Below are positions 33,806-44,641 of a stretch of DNA of 64,000 nucleotides, in pieces. The stretch's first letter is position 1, and each line of letters begins with the position of its first letter. Under the pieces are notes generated by a model. That model did not search any database, had not been told where the DNA came from, and was given only the letters and a program-made list of their open reading frames with translations. Source of the stretch: Adiantum capillus-veneris. Lineage: Eukaryota; Streptophyta; Polypodiopsida; Polypodiales; Pteridaceae. The DNA is taken from assembly GCA_014529385.2 (NCBI GenBank), contig CM043944.1, forward strand, positions 72,965,884 to 73,029,883, given 5' to 3'. Both the position numbers and the translations under genes were made by a program.

Positions 33806-34092
33806 CTTAGCATGGGAGCGGAGCTTCACGACACCGCTTATACAGAGGCGGAACAGTGGGTGATGGCTTTAGTCATTTCCTTCAGGAAATTCAAAGTGTA
33901 TTTGATTGTTCATAAATTTTATGTATTGACAGCTAACAATCTTTTGTCTGAAGTGGTGGTACACTTGAAGCCATGGAAGCAAATCATAAAATGGGTGATA
34001 GAGCTTAAAGAGTTTGAGTTCGAGTTCAAAGTAGATCACACGAGTCGGTCTCATTTGGCGGCGGATATTTTAGTCAACAAAGAGGTCAAATT
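33806..34092 (+). pseudogene. Gypsy RNase H remnant
   Basis: The frame shows Y-T-E-A-E-Q-W-V-M-A-L, F-R-K-F-K-V-Y-L, V-L-T-A-N-N-L-L and F-E-F-K-V-D-H-T-S-R-S-H-L-A-A-D. This matches the gypsy RNase H order: E of the catalytic set, F-R-x-Y-L, T-D-H-x-x-L, then L-A-D near the end. The catalytic T-D-H is T-A-N, so it is inactive. Its start lies in sequence that no longer reads as reverse transcriptase. Confidence 0.68.
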
Positions 34093-34159
34093 ACCAATTT
34101 ATCCAAGGGTAGTGCGAGAGGAGGATAAGGAGGAGCGAGACTTGGAAGGGGCGTTCACT

Positions 34160-34412
34160 ACGTGGTTTGACGGCGCTTACAGAAGGGTAAACACAAAATG
34201 CGGGTGGAGATGTGGTCATTCAAGATCCACACGGCAGAGTCATTTTTTCCAAAGCTTAAGACTTGGAAGAGGTGCACACCAACAATGAGGCGGAGTATCT
34301 TACTCTATATCTGGGACTTAAGTAGTGTATTGAATTTGGCATATCAAGGTTAGTAGTGAAAGGTGATGCTCTGTTGGTTATCAAACAAGTTTTGGGAAAA
34401 TGGTAGGTAAAG
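34160..34412 (+). pseudogene. Second (archaeal-type) RNase H remnant
   Basis: W-F-D-G-A-Y appears in one frame. After a one-base slip come V-V-I-Q-D-P-H-G-R-V-I-F-S-K-A, T-N-N-E-A-E-Y and V-V-K-G-D-A-L-L-V-I-K-Q-V. These are the D-G, N-N-x-A-E-Y and G-D-S-x-L-x-x-x-Q signatures of the RVT_3-type RNase H. In-frame TAA and TAG codons interrupt it. Confidence 0.68.
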
Positions 34413-34599
34413 AGGGATTCTCTCAAGAATTGGTTTTTCTCTACAAAGAAACTATTGAAGTTTTTTGAGGAGGTGCAATTCAACATGTGAGAAGGGAATA
34501 GAACTAGGAAGCACATTGGTTAGCTAGCGATCATGTGCAGACTCAGGTGTCAAGTTTTTATGTGGCACCGGCTACTTATGCAGGTAGAGAGACTTTAAA

Positions 34600-35852
34600 A
34601 GACATCGATGATTCTTGAGTACAGGTCAATGTTCCGAAAGGCTTTCCAAACTACAAAAGAGGAAAATTGATCAAAGAGCTCGAAAGTTCACTCTGATAAG
34701 AGAAAATCTTATAATGCATGGTAGAGATGGAGTGCTATTGGAACAGTGCCACAAGGAGAGTGGACATTAGGTAAGGATCAACTCTTGTTTTGTATCTTAA
34801 GAAGTGGGTTTTGGTGGCCTTTTGTTGTGCGAGATGTGCATTATTGGTGCAAGACATGCCATCAGTGCCAAGTAATGGGTGAAAGGCGACTCGTAGCCGA
34901 GCAGCAAGGAGCTATCATAGCACATGATGCTTTTGAAAAGTGGGGTTTGGATGCTATTGGTCCATTGCCCAAGTCAGCAAGCGGTAAGAAGTATGTTGTG
35001 GTGGCCATTGACTACCTTACCAGGTGGGTTGAGACTAAAGCGATTAAAGAGGTAAATGCACATACTGTTTCTCAGTTTATTTTTGATTGCATATGTTGTT
35101 GTTTTGGAGTACCTTGGGTGCTCATATCTGATCATGGACAAAGGTTTAGAAGTAAGTTGGTGCGTGCCCTAGTAGAAAAGTTGGGGATTCAACATCGATT
35201 CTCATCTCCATACATACCATCCACAGTGCAATGGTTTGGTGGAAAGTGCCAATGGGCAGATAGTCAAGATGCTTACCAAGTACATCTATCAGCAGGTTGA
35301 AGGGTGGGAATCTAACCTTGACAAATGTTTGTGGGCTTACAAGACTTCTTACAAGGTGGCTACCAACTTTACTCCTTATGAGTTGGTCTATGGCAAAGAA
35401 GTAGTATTACCTGTACATGTGCAATTAGGGGCTCTGAAAGGTTTGTGGCGGATTGATAAAGCTCATCAAGATGTTTTTCATGATAACATTACAAGTCTTG
35501 AAACTTTGAAGATGGATCAAGAAGTAGCAAACAGACTTTTATGTGAAGCAGCGAGAGAAAGAATGGCAAAGTTCAACCAACATTTGCCAGAAAAGATGAT
35601 TAAGAAGGGCGATCTAGTGATGAAGTATGAGAGCTATCTTGACTTCACCTTTATAAGAAGTTCAGAAAGAAGTGGACATGGCCTTACAAGGTCCATCAAG
35701 CTTTTCCCAATGGTACCTATGCATTACTAAGGATGGATGGTCGTTTTCTCAAGAATAGGGTTAATGGTGTGCGTCTCAAGCTATATTTTGAGAGGGAGTT
35801 GATGCCAATAGTGCATCATGTTCTAAGGGAGGGGGTTGGGCAACCAAACTAA
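34600..35852 (+). pseudogene. Gypsy integrase remnant
   Basis: The H-x-x-x-C-x-x-C finger is at H-Y-W-C-K-T-C-H-Q-C (34,840-34,870). The core has W-G-L-D-A-I-G-P-L-P (first Asp, near 34,950) and L-I-S-D-H-G (second Asp, near 35,130). After a frameshift at about 35,230 comes N-G-L-V-E-S-A-N-G (the Glu of D,D-35-E). A further frameshift near 35,640 leads to W-T-W-P-Y-K-V-H and a C-terminal end at TAA 35,850-35,852. Between frameshifts the coding quality is high, so the element decayed fairly recently. Confidence 0.8.
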
Positions 35853-38100
35853 ACGGTCTTCTCACATGCTGGAAATAAAAACTATGTACATACAGTCAAG
35901 TTGTTTTGGCTTTCCTCATAATGTGTTCAGTGTTTGCAGTTTGTAGGGGCATAACAATCTTATGTGGTTGAACATAAATGTTCAACTAGGGGGTGGGAAA
36001 TGATGTTACAGCCAAAGTGTGTCGACCATAGAAGATGGCATGGGAAGATATGTGCAGGTTAGCAGAAGCATGGAAAAGGGCAGGAATAGATAGGAAGAGC
36101 ATGTGCTGACAGGTGGCAGTGGAGATGTATGATTAATGCAGCTTATAGGCCAAGAAGGTCTCCAGAAGGGGCTAATTCACGAAAAAATGAAGGGTATGCA
36201 AGGTGCAGATTTTTGGTCCAAGAATGTAGAGCTTGGAGTGTTGAAGGAGCAGGTCTAGACGGCTCATCAAACCGCGCTACAAAGCCCAACTTATTAAAGA
36301 TTCAGTATGTTGCAGATTCTTGCCAGACAGGGCAGTTGGGGATGGATGGTCCAAGTGGAAGTCAAGGTATAGGTGTGTAGTGCTCAATTTATGGAGACTA
36401 TATGTATTTTCAAATTGCAGATAGGAGCCACGGATTGCAGCTTATGGCCATGTGAAGTTTTACAGGGGGGTAAGGTGGTGCCCACCTAACCACGTGGGGA
36501 ATCATGCAATCTGGCATCTTTTGAGCCTCAACAAGGTTCTAGAGCAGTGTATGCATCAAACGAAGCTAGCAGGAATTAACTACACGTCAAACAGAGCCCG
36601 GAGTTAAAAGATATAGAAGCCGGAAGACTGGGGGCACTTGTTCGGGATTGATTGCAGATGCTATGATCGGTTTTTGCGGCCTCTGTTCGGGGGCTCAAAA
36701 AGTATTGAGTTGTGGTTAAATTTGGGATTTTTCAAGTCAACATCATGCAGTTGTGACCGGGCTTTGCTGATTGGGAACCAGAGTTCCGAGCCACAAATGG
36801 CAAGTTGTTGAAGGTGAGGAGGATTTCTTTACATCAAATGGATTAACAAAAAAAAGGGTTTGGAGGGTGATCCCCAAGGGGCTGCCATGTGGCCTAAATT
36901 GCCCCACATTCATTAGGGGGAGGCCGGATGGCAGGGTCCTTAACCCATACGAGGGCACCCATTTGAGACATGTGAGGTGAGTGTGAGCTTCTTGGCGATG
37001 ATGTGTGCCAAGTGGCATTGTGCAAGTGGCGATTGGTGCCGGTTTTGGCCAAGGGAGGTGACGGCAGTTCCTGTGGGGCATCCTACGTTGGTCGGGCGTG
37101 CTGGCATCGCCGCAGTCGGTGGTGGTTGTATGATGACATGGCAGGTAGCACCCACTTAGTGCCGGATTCACATGCGCCCTCTAAGGAGCCAATTTTCTTT
37201 TAGGGCAAGGTGCCCCCCCAATAGCGATGTCACTATTGCTCTCATGGGGAGGGGTCCCGCCAGTGGACAACAAGAAGGACACAGTGAGAATTTGATGGCT
37301 TCAAGGGTCGATACAAGGGGCTTAGCCCGCCACAAAGATCAAGCAAGAAAAGAGAGAGAGAGAGAGAGAATCAATCCGAGAGGAGTCCAAAATACCAAAA
37401 GTGCAAGTGCAAGTGGAAGGAGAGCCGGGCGGCCAAATTGGACAGAGAGAGGTGCCATGCAAAGGTTGCCCAAATAGACTATGCCAAGTGGTGGCAATGC
37501 AAAAAAACTTCTAAAGGAAGCTTCAATTGGTTGTACGAGCTTGCTAGCTCCTTATTTTTTTCTTCTTCAGCATTAGCCAAGCCTTGTAAAAGGACATAAA
37601 AGTGATTTTTTGAGGGCTTTTTTGCCAAAGAGTTATTGGAGGTTTGCAAGCCTGTGTATTTTACGCTTTCCATTGAATCTGTATACTTGAATTTATTATC
37701 TCCCTATGCAATACTACTAAGCATTTGCCCCTATTTCTCATGTCGCTTCTCCCCATCCCCCTCCTTTTCTCTCGCTCTTTGTGTATTTGCCAATGCTTGC
37801 AGAGGGTATGCCTGCATCTTGAAGAGTGTTACCAAGAGGGTAGAATCGGGGTGTTTTGTGAGTTGGAAAGGGTGAATTGAGCAGTGTGGGTGCATTTGTG
37901 TTGTAAGGGGTTTTTGCAAGGTGTGAGATAGTTGTTTCGTGTGCTAAGGTGGATCTGGTAGTGCAAAATAGCCAATTTGAAGGTGTTATTTGAAAGGTTA
38001 GGGGTGTTGTGGATACCCTAAGCTTTAGGGAGGCTTTGTGTTGTGTGTCGGGTGTGTTTCCTATTCCCCCTCTCCACCGCAACGGCATACTACTTCTTGT
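35853..38100 (+). mobile_element. Probable 3' LTR and downstream region of the Tat-like element
   Basis: Right after the pol stop comes a purine-rich stretch (ctagggggtgggaa near 35,985-35,999), then TGATGTTACAGCC at about 36,001. This is the usual arrangement of a polypurine tract followed by an LTR beginning TG. A possible end is ...gcaacggca near 38,087. No second LTR copy exists in the window to confirm the limits. The segment contains a (GA)n tract at about 37,350-37,370 and GC-rich patches but no gene. Confidence 0.4.
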
Positions 38101-38844
38101 TGTCATTTTTGCACATTGACAAAATCTTCATCGTTACACAAATTCTTTGGCATCTATGAGTTGGAAACCAAAAACCAACCATCAATATAGCTCTAGTTGT
38201 GGTTTTGTGAGAGAAATGACCTCCTGCAAGACCGACATGTGCTTGTTCCAAGACAGGGAGATATTCATCCTCATGGGCACATAGTCTAAGTTGTTGGTCC
38301 TTTCCTCATCTATAGAGTTGATGATCGATCATCGCGTAGTGGGCCGCTTTAAACTCGATTGCTCTCTGACTTTTTTACTCATATATTTAGGGAACGTCCT
38401 ATTTGTCAGATATTGTACCAGTATGTACTCCATCTTGTTGCATCAAAGATTTTTGATGACGTGGGATGAGTAATGGCTTCTTTTTCCTTACATTGGGAAC
38501 AATTTTTCACATAAGCATGAACATCTCTCTTCGTAGTGGGTCACTAAACTCCTAACCATCTAAAGATTTCATATTTTACAAAATGGAGTTGTACTACCAT
38601 CATATGGGCTTGATTCAAATAGTTTTCTTGTCCTCAAGGATAATGCACAAAAGTAGAATCAAATCTTTGTTGATACAATCTTCCAGCCAACAACTAATAT
38701 AGGGTGGATTTCTCTACCAGCCATGGTGTGATTGGAAGCGAGATCTGTGAGTCTACTTGAGCTAGGGTCATTAGAGATACAAGGTTTTCTAACTTAAAGG
38801 GATCATTTCCATTGAGAACATGTATGCATCTGGTAAATGATTAT

Positions 38845-39015
38845 CTACCCCTTTTTGGTGCTTCCCTCGAAGTCTTCCTTGATAGGTGTTCAACTCTTTG
38901 GTGTGTGGTACACTTCTTGGCTACCACTATCTACCCCTTTTGGTGCTTCCCTCGAAGTCTTCCTTGATAGGTGTTAAACTCTTTGGTGTGTGGTGCACTT
39001 CTTGGCTACCACTAT
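38845..39015 (-). repeat. 83-bp tandem duplication in the gypsy remnant
   Basis: The segment beginning 'ctacccc(t)tttggtgcttc' and ending 'ggctaccactat' occurs twice in direct succession (about 38,848 and 38,931). The two copies differ by a few bases. It falls in the RNase H-to-integrase linker. Confidence 0.88.
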
Positions 39016-39450
39016 AAAAAAACACTTTAGTAGGATAATAAACCATCTTACTATCCTTCTCGTATTGCATGGCTTGTTCATCAAATAAAGTAGGGCTTGG
39101 TAGTTTACAAAAAAGACAAACTTGTTTGCGAGCAAGTAGCGTCAAAATTTATTGACTACATACACCATTCAAAGGCCTCCCCTTTCAGTGGTGGTGTAGT
39201 CTTTTCCACTAGGTCTAGTTGTCTGCTAGCATAAGAGAGAAAAATCCATTGTTCCCTCTCTTGGTTGAGCTAATATGCATCTAATAGAAAAATTTGAAGC
39301 ATCGACATGCACATGGAAAACCTTGTTCTAGTATGGAGTTTCAGAATTGGTGCTGATGTCAAGGCTTATTCAAGCTTCTGGAAGGACTCTTCATACTCAT
39401 CCATCCATTCAAAAGCAGTAATGAGTCCATAAATGGGTTTAAAATGGATT
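38990..39450 (-). pseudogene. Gypsy RNase H remnant (minus)
   Basis: The minus strand encodes F-E-W-M-D-E-Y-E-E-S-F-Q-K-L-E (the thumb/connection segment), V-H-V-D-A-S-N-F-S-I (catalytic Asp), L-A-Q-P-R-E-G, then, after frame slips, Y-T-T-T-E and L-L-A-N-K-x-V-F-F. The stops within this stretch mark it as dead. Confidence 0.62.
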
Positions 39451-40228
39451 TCTTGTTTATTGAAGTACACACAAAGATCATCCATATAAACCTCTAGGAA
39501 ATTTTAAAGATATTCCTTGAATGCATGGCTCATTAGCCACTAGAATGTTTTTGGTGCTGAGGACCGCTTTTCAAATTTTTCTTCACCTCTCTCTTGGTAT
39601 GCACTTGGTGGCAAGGCTTCAAGGACCCTAAGAGGAGGAAGGACCTGATGCATGAAAATCACAAAAAACATATCCATGTATTTATTTTGTAGATAACTAT
39701 GGTTTTGAAACACTTGGATATCAAAAATAAGGAGAGGTAGGAACAAACCCTATGAAAAAGAAAATTTAACTGGATGCCGATTCTACCCGATTGTCACTAC
39801 TTGACGCTCACTACAGGTGAAGAGTAAAAGTCAATAGTGAAACGGAAGAGAATCGTATGAATTATGGAGTTGGAGTCAACAAAATATTATCAAATTCAAG
39901 CCTAATTTACTTGTGGACACAAGGCTTGCACGTGAAGTCAAGAGGGGACCACCCAGAAGACTTTTGGAAGGGAAAAGACATACATATATTTTTATGGGAT
40001 TTTTCTCTATGTTTTTCATTCCGAATTCGAAAAAGTTTTCAGCAACAAAGTTGTAGGCGTTAATTGATCTTTCGGTCCCTATTTGTGTTATATAATTTTT
40101 GGAGCTACGGTTTGGGAGATATGGTCGAAATGGTGGAGCCTATATGTCCACTTGGAAGAGTTCATGGTTATCCAACTCCACACACACAATTTCTTATAGA
40201 TTTATTCTTATTATTGCTATATTTTCTC

Positions 40229-40672
40229 TTATTTTGTCAAGATTATCTCAAATGCTATAAGGAAGCACATGTGCATAATGTGGAATCCAAATAACATAAA
40301 AGACACATTGCTCCGCTCCCAGAAACCATCTAACCTCAGTGATGCTAGTGAAAGAAACATGCTTTCTTTCATTCTTTGGATGGCATCTACCTTTGTTGGA
40401 CAAGGTATCCTACCATATGGTCCGCACATGTGCCCCACAATGAGCACTTCATTGACACCAAACATATACTTTTTCCCTAACAGTGTAAGATTCACTGCTT
40501 CCAACCTAGACAAAATTTTATCACAATTATTTATGTGATTTACCACAAACCTACGACATCCCCTGAGATCCAAAGATTCATCTTTCTCACTTTCTTCACA
40601 TCCTTTGATAGGCAAATCATCAATGAAAGGCATTGTAATTTCAGGAATGAAGTCACGTAAGACCTTATTCAT
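40229..40672 (-). pseudogene. Gypsy reverse transcriptase fragment (minus)
   Basis: A 147-codon minus frame has F-I-D-D-L-P-I-K-G (catalytic F-x-D-D), I-L-S-R-L-E, V-N-L-T-L-L-G-K-K and E-V-L-I-V-G-H-M-C. In another frame follow V-R-W-F-L-G-A and W-I-P-H-Y-A. These are in the right order for the palm and thumb of a gypsy reverse transcriptase. The fingers portion is absent because the copia insertion and flanking loss lie immediately upstream. Confidence 0.75.
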
Positions 40673-40732
40673 CCCGATTTTGGCTTATAATAGCACTCAT
40701 TCTTCTCATTCTTCTCATGGACATTTCCACAT

Positions 40733-40924
40733 TGAAGGAGTACGAGCGGAAGTGCGATGCGAGAGAGAGTGCGAGAAGAAGAGCACAACGATATGGTGAA
40801 CTCGCTATACTGTAATGTGTAGAGCATAGTGAGTTCTTATTAGGTTTTTACAAAAGAATATGTGTACATACCTGGCGGCCCGCCCACTTACCTAGGCGAC
40901 CACATTGGGTTTTATACCCCAACA
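40733..40924 (-). repeat. Copia 1 3' LTR
   Basis: 192 bases, TG...CA, ending at the polypurine tract (40,925 onward). It pairs with the LTR at 45,740-45,931. Confidence 0.95.
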
Positions 40925-41013
40925 ACCTCCCACTTAAAGTCCAATGTGGTACTTTAAGTGTGAGAGAAGCTACTATACAAGCTAATATACAAGAGATGTA
41001 GAGAAGTGATGTA

Positions 41014-42687
41014 CTACCCTACACCTAACTGCTTGCAAAAATGCGCAAAGCTCTCTGAGGGAAGTCCTTTTGTAAGTAGATCAGCAGGATTTTCTGTGGT
41101 GTGAACTTTGACAAGCTGAAGTTGCTTATCCTCGAGCATTTCCCTGATGAAATGATACTTCACATCCACATGCTTTGTCTTTGAGTGATAAACTGGATTG
41201 CGAGCCAATTGTATAGCACTTTGACTATCACAATATAACACAGGCATCTCTTCTTTGATTCCCAAATCTGTTACTAGTCGATTAAGCCAAATTGATTCTT
41301 TGCATGCCTCTGATGCTGCAACATATTCAACCTCTGTAGTAGACTGAGTAACACAATCTTGTAATCTAGAACGCCATGATACTGCTCCACCAGCCAATGT
41401 AAAGACATACCCTGACGTAGACCTTCGATTGTCTAAGTCACCTGCATAATCTGAGTATGTAAAACCCTTTACACTTAGCTCCTGACTCCCATAGCATATA
41501 CGCATACTCTTTGTAGCTTTCAGGTATCTCAATATTCCTTTCACTGCCTCCCAATGTTTCTTGCCTAGGTTTGACATGTATCGACTTACTACTCCCACTA
41601 CAAATGCAATGTCTGGGCGAGTCGCAATCATTGCATACATCAAACTACCCACTGCAGACGCATATGGAATCTTATCCATTTCAGCCTTTTCTTCCTCAGA
41701 CACAGGACAATCTTGTTTGCTAAGTTTCACATATGGTGGCAATGGAACACTCAATGCCTTTCCCTTCTCCATATTGAAACGTTGCAAAACCTTGTCAATA
41801 TACTCTATTTGAGATAACCAAATCAACTTCTTTGATCTGTCTCTCTCAATGCGCATACCAAGTATATGACTTGCCTCACCCATGTCTTTCATGTCAAACA
41901 ATTTTGCCATCTTTGACTTCAAAGCTGAAATTTCTTCCAAGTGCTTGCCAGCAATCAACATGTCATCCACATACAAAATAAGGATCAGCCAACTGCCATC
42001 CTTAGCCTTCTTTGTATATAGACAGTGATCGAACTCAATACGTTTGTAGCCTTGAGAAAGCATAAACTTGTGGAATTTATGGTACCATGCCCTCGGTGAT
42101 TGTTTTAAGCCATAAAGACTCTTTAACAATTGGCATACCCAATCTTCCTTGCCTTTCTCAACAAACCCTTCTGGCTGCTGCATGTAAATTTCCACATCTA
42201 AATCACCATGCAAGAACGCTGTCTTGACATCCATTTGGTGCAACACCAAATCTAATATGGCAACCAATGCAAGAAAGCATCTCAATGTAGTCATCTTGAC
42301 CACCGGAGAGAAGACTTCATCAAAGTCAATGCCTTGTTCTTTCTTAAAGCCCTTGGCAACAAACCTTGCTTTGTACTTTGGCTGACTATCATGAGCAGTG
42401 ATCTTAGACCTGTAAACCCATTTACAAGGTAGAGCCTTTTTGCCCTGTGGTAATTTAACTAGCTTCCATGTCTTGTTTTTATGCAGAGCTGTCATCTCTG
42501 ACTGCATGGCCAATTGCCAATTCCCGGAGTCCTTCATTTGCACTGCTTCCTTGTAACATGAAGGCTCATTGCAATCAGTCAACATGACATAGTTCATAGA
42601 TGGAACAAACCTATCAGGAGGTTGCGTGATACGTCCAGATCTACACACAATAGGTGGCTCAGGCTCAACCACAACCTGTGGTTCCAC
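41014..42687 (-). CDS. Copia 1 reverse transcriptase and RNase H
   Basis: A 557-codon open frame. The RT begins with the W-K-L-V-K-L-P and W-V-Y-R-S-K blocks, then K-A-R-F-V-A-K-G-F, Q-M-D-V-K-T-A-F-L-H-G, S-L-Y-G-L-K-Q and L-Y-V-D-D-M-L-I (catalytic Y-V-D-D). The RNase H part has R-S-T-S-G-Y-V-F, T-E-V-E-Y-V-A and Y-C-D-S-Q-S-A-I, ending with E-N-P-A-D-L-L-T-K-G. All catalytic blocks look intact. It is in the same frame as the integrase but separated from it by a TAA at about 42,750. Length is normal for this portion. Confidence 0.93.
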   Translation of the reverse strand: MEPQVVVEPEPPIVCRSGRITQPPDRFVPSMNYVMLTDCNEPSCYKEAVQMKDSGNWQLAMQSEMTALHKNKTWKLVKLPQGKKALPCKWVYRSKITAHDSQPKYKARFVAKGFKKEQGIDFDEVFSPVVKMTTLRCFLALVAILDLVLHQMDVKTAFLHGDLDVEIYMQQPEGFVEKGKEDWVCQLLKSLYGLKQSPRAWYHKFHKFMLSQGYKRIEFDHCLYTKKAKDGSWLILILYVDDMLIAGKHLEEISALKSKMAKLFDMKDMGEASHILGMRIERDRSKKLIWLSQIEYIDKVLQRFNMEKGKALSVPLPPYVKLSKQDCPVSEEEKAEMDKIPYASAVGSLMYAMIATRPDIAFVVGVVSRYMSNLGKKHWEAVKGILRYLKATKSMRICYGSQELSVKGFTYSDYAGDLDNRRSTSGYVFTLAGGAVSWRSRLQDCVTQSTTEVEYVAASEACKESIWLNRLVTDLGIKEEMPVLYCDSQSAIQLARNPVYHSKTKHVDVKYHFIREMLEDKQLQLVKVHTTENPADLLTKGLPSESFAHFCKQLGVG

Positions 42688-42750
42688 TCTATCATGTCCT
42701 TGCTCCTCTTGAGCCCTGACATTTTGTCTTGCACGTGCAGGTCCATCTTC

Positions 42751-43788
42751 TTAGAAGACAACTCTTCTAATCTCCTCAACCCTCTCTGGTTTAGAATGAT
42801 ATTTGGATTCATTAAAGTGAACATCATTGCTGCGGACAACCTTTCTGGATTCGGGATCCCAAAGTCTGTACCCCATCTCACCAAAATTACCATAGCCTAG
42901 AAAGATGCACTTTCTACTCTTTGGCTCAAGTCTGTTCCTAAATTCCTTTGGAACGTGAGTATATGCCTCACAGCCAAAGACTCTGAGATGCTTGTATGAG
43001 GGCATTTTGCCTGACCATACCATCTCTGGCACTGAATCCTTCTGCAAAACCTTGCTAGGAGATCTATTTACAAGATGAACAGTTGTTGATACAGCTTCAA
43101 CCCAAAACCCATTTGGCAGATGTGCATTAGACAACATACTTCTGACCTTCTCTTGTATGGTCCTATTTGTCCTCTCAGCAACACCATTTTGAGGAGGATT
43201 GTAAGGAGCAGTAAGATCACGTTTTATACCTTTTGACTCACAAAAGTCCTGAAAGGCCTTTGAAACATACTCTCCACCATTGTCAGTGCGTAAGCATTTA
43301 AGCTTCTTGCCAGTTTGATTCTCCACAAGTTTCACAAACGTTTTGAAAACACTAAACGCTTCATCCTTGTGCTTGAGAAAGTAAACCCATACTTTCCTCG
43401 AGTAATCATCTATAAATGTCATAAAGTAAGAAGCTCCCCCTAGAGATAGGTTAGGCATAGGTCCACACAAATCACTATGAACAAGTGCCAACTGTGTATC
43501 TCTTCTACTGCTTCTATGCTTATGTGGCTGCTGTGTTTGCTTACCATACAGACAATGTTCACAGAATTCAAAATCATTAAATGAAAAGCCAGGCAAATAA
43601 CCAGAACGAGACAAGATTTCCATTCCCTTCTTGGACATATGTCCTAACCGGCTATGCCACAAAGAAACGTTCGGCTGCTCGGTTACATTGATTACATTTT
43701 TAGAGACATTTGATACATAAATCATGTAAAGTCCTCCAGACTTTACTCCATGTGCTACTGTCATAGAACCCTTGGATATCTTCCACAT
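42751..43788 (-). CDS. Copia 1 integrase
   Basis: A 345-codon frame with the GAG_pre-integrase block L-W-H-S-R-L-G-H-M-S and the finger C-E-H-C-L-Y-G-K. The D,D-35-E core shows H-S-D-L-C-G-P, R-T-D-N-G-G-E-Y and P-P-Q-N-G-V-A-E-R, followed by the F-G-C-E-A-Y C-terminal segment. Catalytic residues are intact. TAG separates it from the protease and TAA from the reverse transcriptase, so it cannot be made as part of a full polyprotein. Confidence 0.92.
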   Translation of the reverse strand: MWKISKGSMTVAHGVKSGGLYMIYVSNVSKNVINVTEQPNVSLWHSRLGHMSKKGMEILSRSGYLPGFSFNDFEFCEHCLYGKQTQQPHKHRSSRRDTQLALVHSDLCGPMPNLSLGGASYFMTFIDDYSRKVWVYFLKHKDEAFSVFKTFVKLVENQTGKKLKCLRTDNGGEYVSKAFQDFCESKGIKRDLTAPYNPPQNGVAERTNRTIQEKVRSMLSNAHLPNGFWVEAVSTTVHLVNRSPSKVLQKDSVPEMVWSGKMPSYKHLRVFGCEAYTHVPKEFRNRLEPKSRKCIFLGYGNFGEMGYRLWDPESRKVVRSNDVHFNESKYHSKPERVEEIRRVVF

Positions 43789-43809
43789 GTTCTGTCCAAA
43801 AGTGGTGAC

Positions 43810-44163
43810 CTAGCCAGCATCATCAAGTAAACCTGTGCTGATCAAGCTCTTTGTAATTGCGGGAACATGTCTCACATTCTTCAGCGTGAAAGAAGAGCCA
43901 TTCTGAAACTTCAATTGAACATCTCCAACACCTAAGATCTCACATGTCTGCCCATTGCCTAGCCGAACATGATCTTTAGTGGTCACATAAGAAGTAAACC
44001 ACTCCTTGTTTGGAGACACATGAAGTAATGCCCCTGAGTCTATTATCCAGTCACTCAGTGCATTTCCATCAGATGCTGTAAGAAGAGCTGAGTCCATTGT
44101 ATTCTTCAAGAAGTAGATGTCTCCTGACACTAGACTGTCATCCTCTGCAACAGTGTTTGTCAC
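43810..44163 (-). CDS. Copia 1 aspartic protease
   Basis: 117 codons with W-I-I-D-S-G-A-L-L-H-V-S-P, the copia-type protease active site D-S-G intact, followed by the H-V-P-x-I-x-x-x-L-I-S-x-G-x-L-D segment. A TGA-containing stretch separates it from gag (44,185) and a TAG at the end cuts it from integrase. Confidence 0.85.
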   Translation of the reverse strand: MTNTVAEDDSLVSGDIYFLKNTMDSALLTASDGNALSDWIIDSGALLHVSPNKEWFTSYVTTKDHVRLGNGQTCEILGVGDVQLKFQNGSSFTLKNVRHVPAITKSLISTGLLDDAG

Positions 44164-44184
44164 ATTTATTTCTTGAATCTTTAC

Positions 44185-44641
44185 TCAGGACTTGTTCTTC
44201 TCACCATGGTCTTCAGCTTTCTCTTTGCCTTTTTCTGCTTTCCATTCTCTGCAGTCTCTTTTCATGTGACTCATCTTGCCACAATGGTAGCATTCTATGT
44301 CACTCTTGCCTTTAGCACTGCGGGACTTGCTACGAGACTGATTCCTCTTTCCACCTTTGTACTTTTCTTTGGTCCTTCCCTTGACAACTAAGGTTGTTCC
44401 TTTGCCTTTGTCCATTGTCTTTCTATTGGTTTCTTCAGTAAGCAGACTTCCTTCTACACCTGCTATGTTCAAACCATCTGGAGGTGCAGAATTACTCAAA
44501 GTTGTGCGAAAAGTGTCCCAACTTTCCGGCAATGTGATCAACAGGAACATAGCTCTAATAGGTTCATCAAACTTGACACCTTGACCTTGTTCCATCTAGC
44601 TTCTTGATATTGTAAAGAGCAGTGTCCTGTGATCCAGCCAT
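44185..44641 (-). pseudogene. Copia 1 gag, internally deleted
   Basis: The start ATG (44,641-44,639) opens with M-A-G-S-Q-D-T-A-L and reaches K-K-L-D-G-T. That is the usual N-terminal gag motif leading to an N-Y-x-x-W. It then jumps out of frame into the C-terminal gag half (L-P-E-S-W-D-T-F). The zinc knuckle C-Y-H-C-G-K-M-S-H-M-K-R-D-C (C-x2-C-x4-H-x4-C) is intact. Roughly a hundred or more central codons are missing compared with copia gag proteins such as the one of copia 2, so particle assembly would fail. Confidence 0.75.

Larger units (their letters stand above)
33780..35852 (+). mobile_element. Decayed Ty3/gypsy element, Tat-like, dual RNase H plus integrase
   Basis: The plus strand holds, in order, a gypsy RNase H, a second RNase-H-like domain, an integrase zinc finger, an integrase core and a C-terminal domain. 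Multiple stops and frameshifts break it. The reverse transcriptase expected upstream was not found, so the 5' half is missing or unrecognisable. A second RNase H between the native RNase H and the integrase is the hallmark of some Tat-lineage plant gypsy elements. Confidence 0.8.
38100..40727 (-). mobile_element. Decayed Ty3/gypsy element, minus strand, 3' (pol) half
   Basis: Minus-strand pieces occur in pol order from right to left: reverse transcriptase (40.67-40.23 kb), RNase H (39.45-39.0 kb), then H-L-S-R-K-T-S-x-E-A-P-K-G-V-D-N near 38,930-38,830, the linker before integrase. Integrase itself is no longer convincing. About 400 bases at 39,780-40,230 do not fit the gypsy frame and may be an insertion. 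The matching gag side is at 46.0-47.7 kb, beyond the nested copia. Confidence 0.72.
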
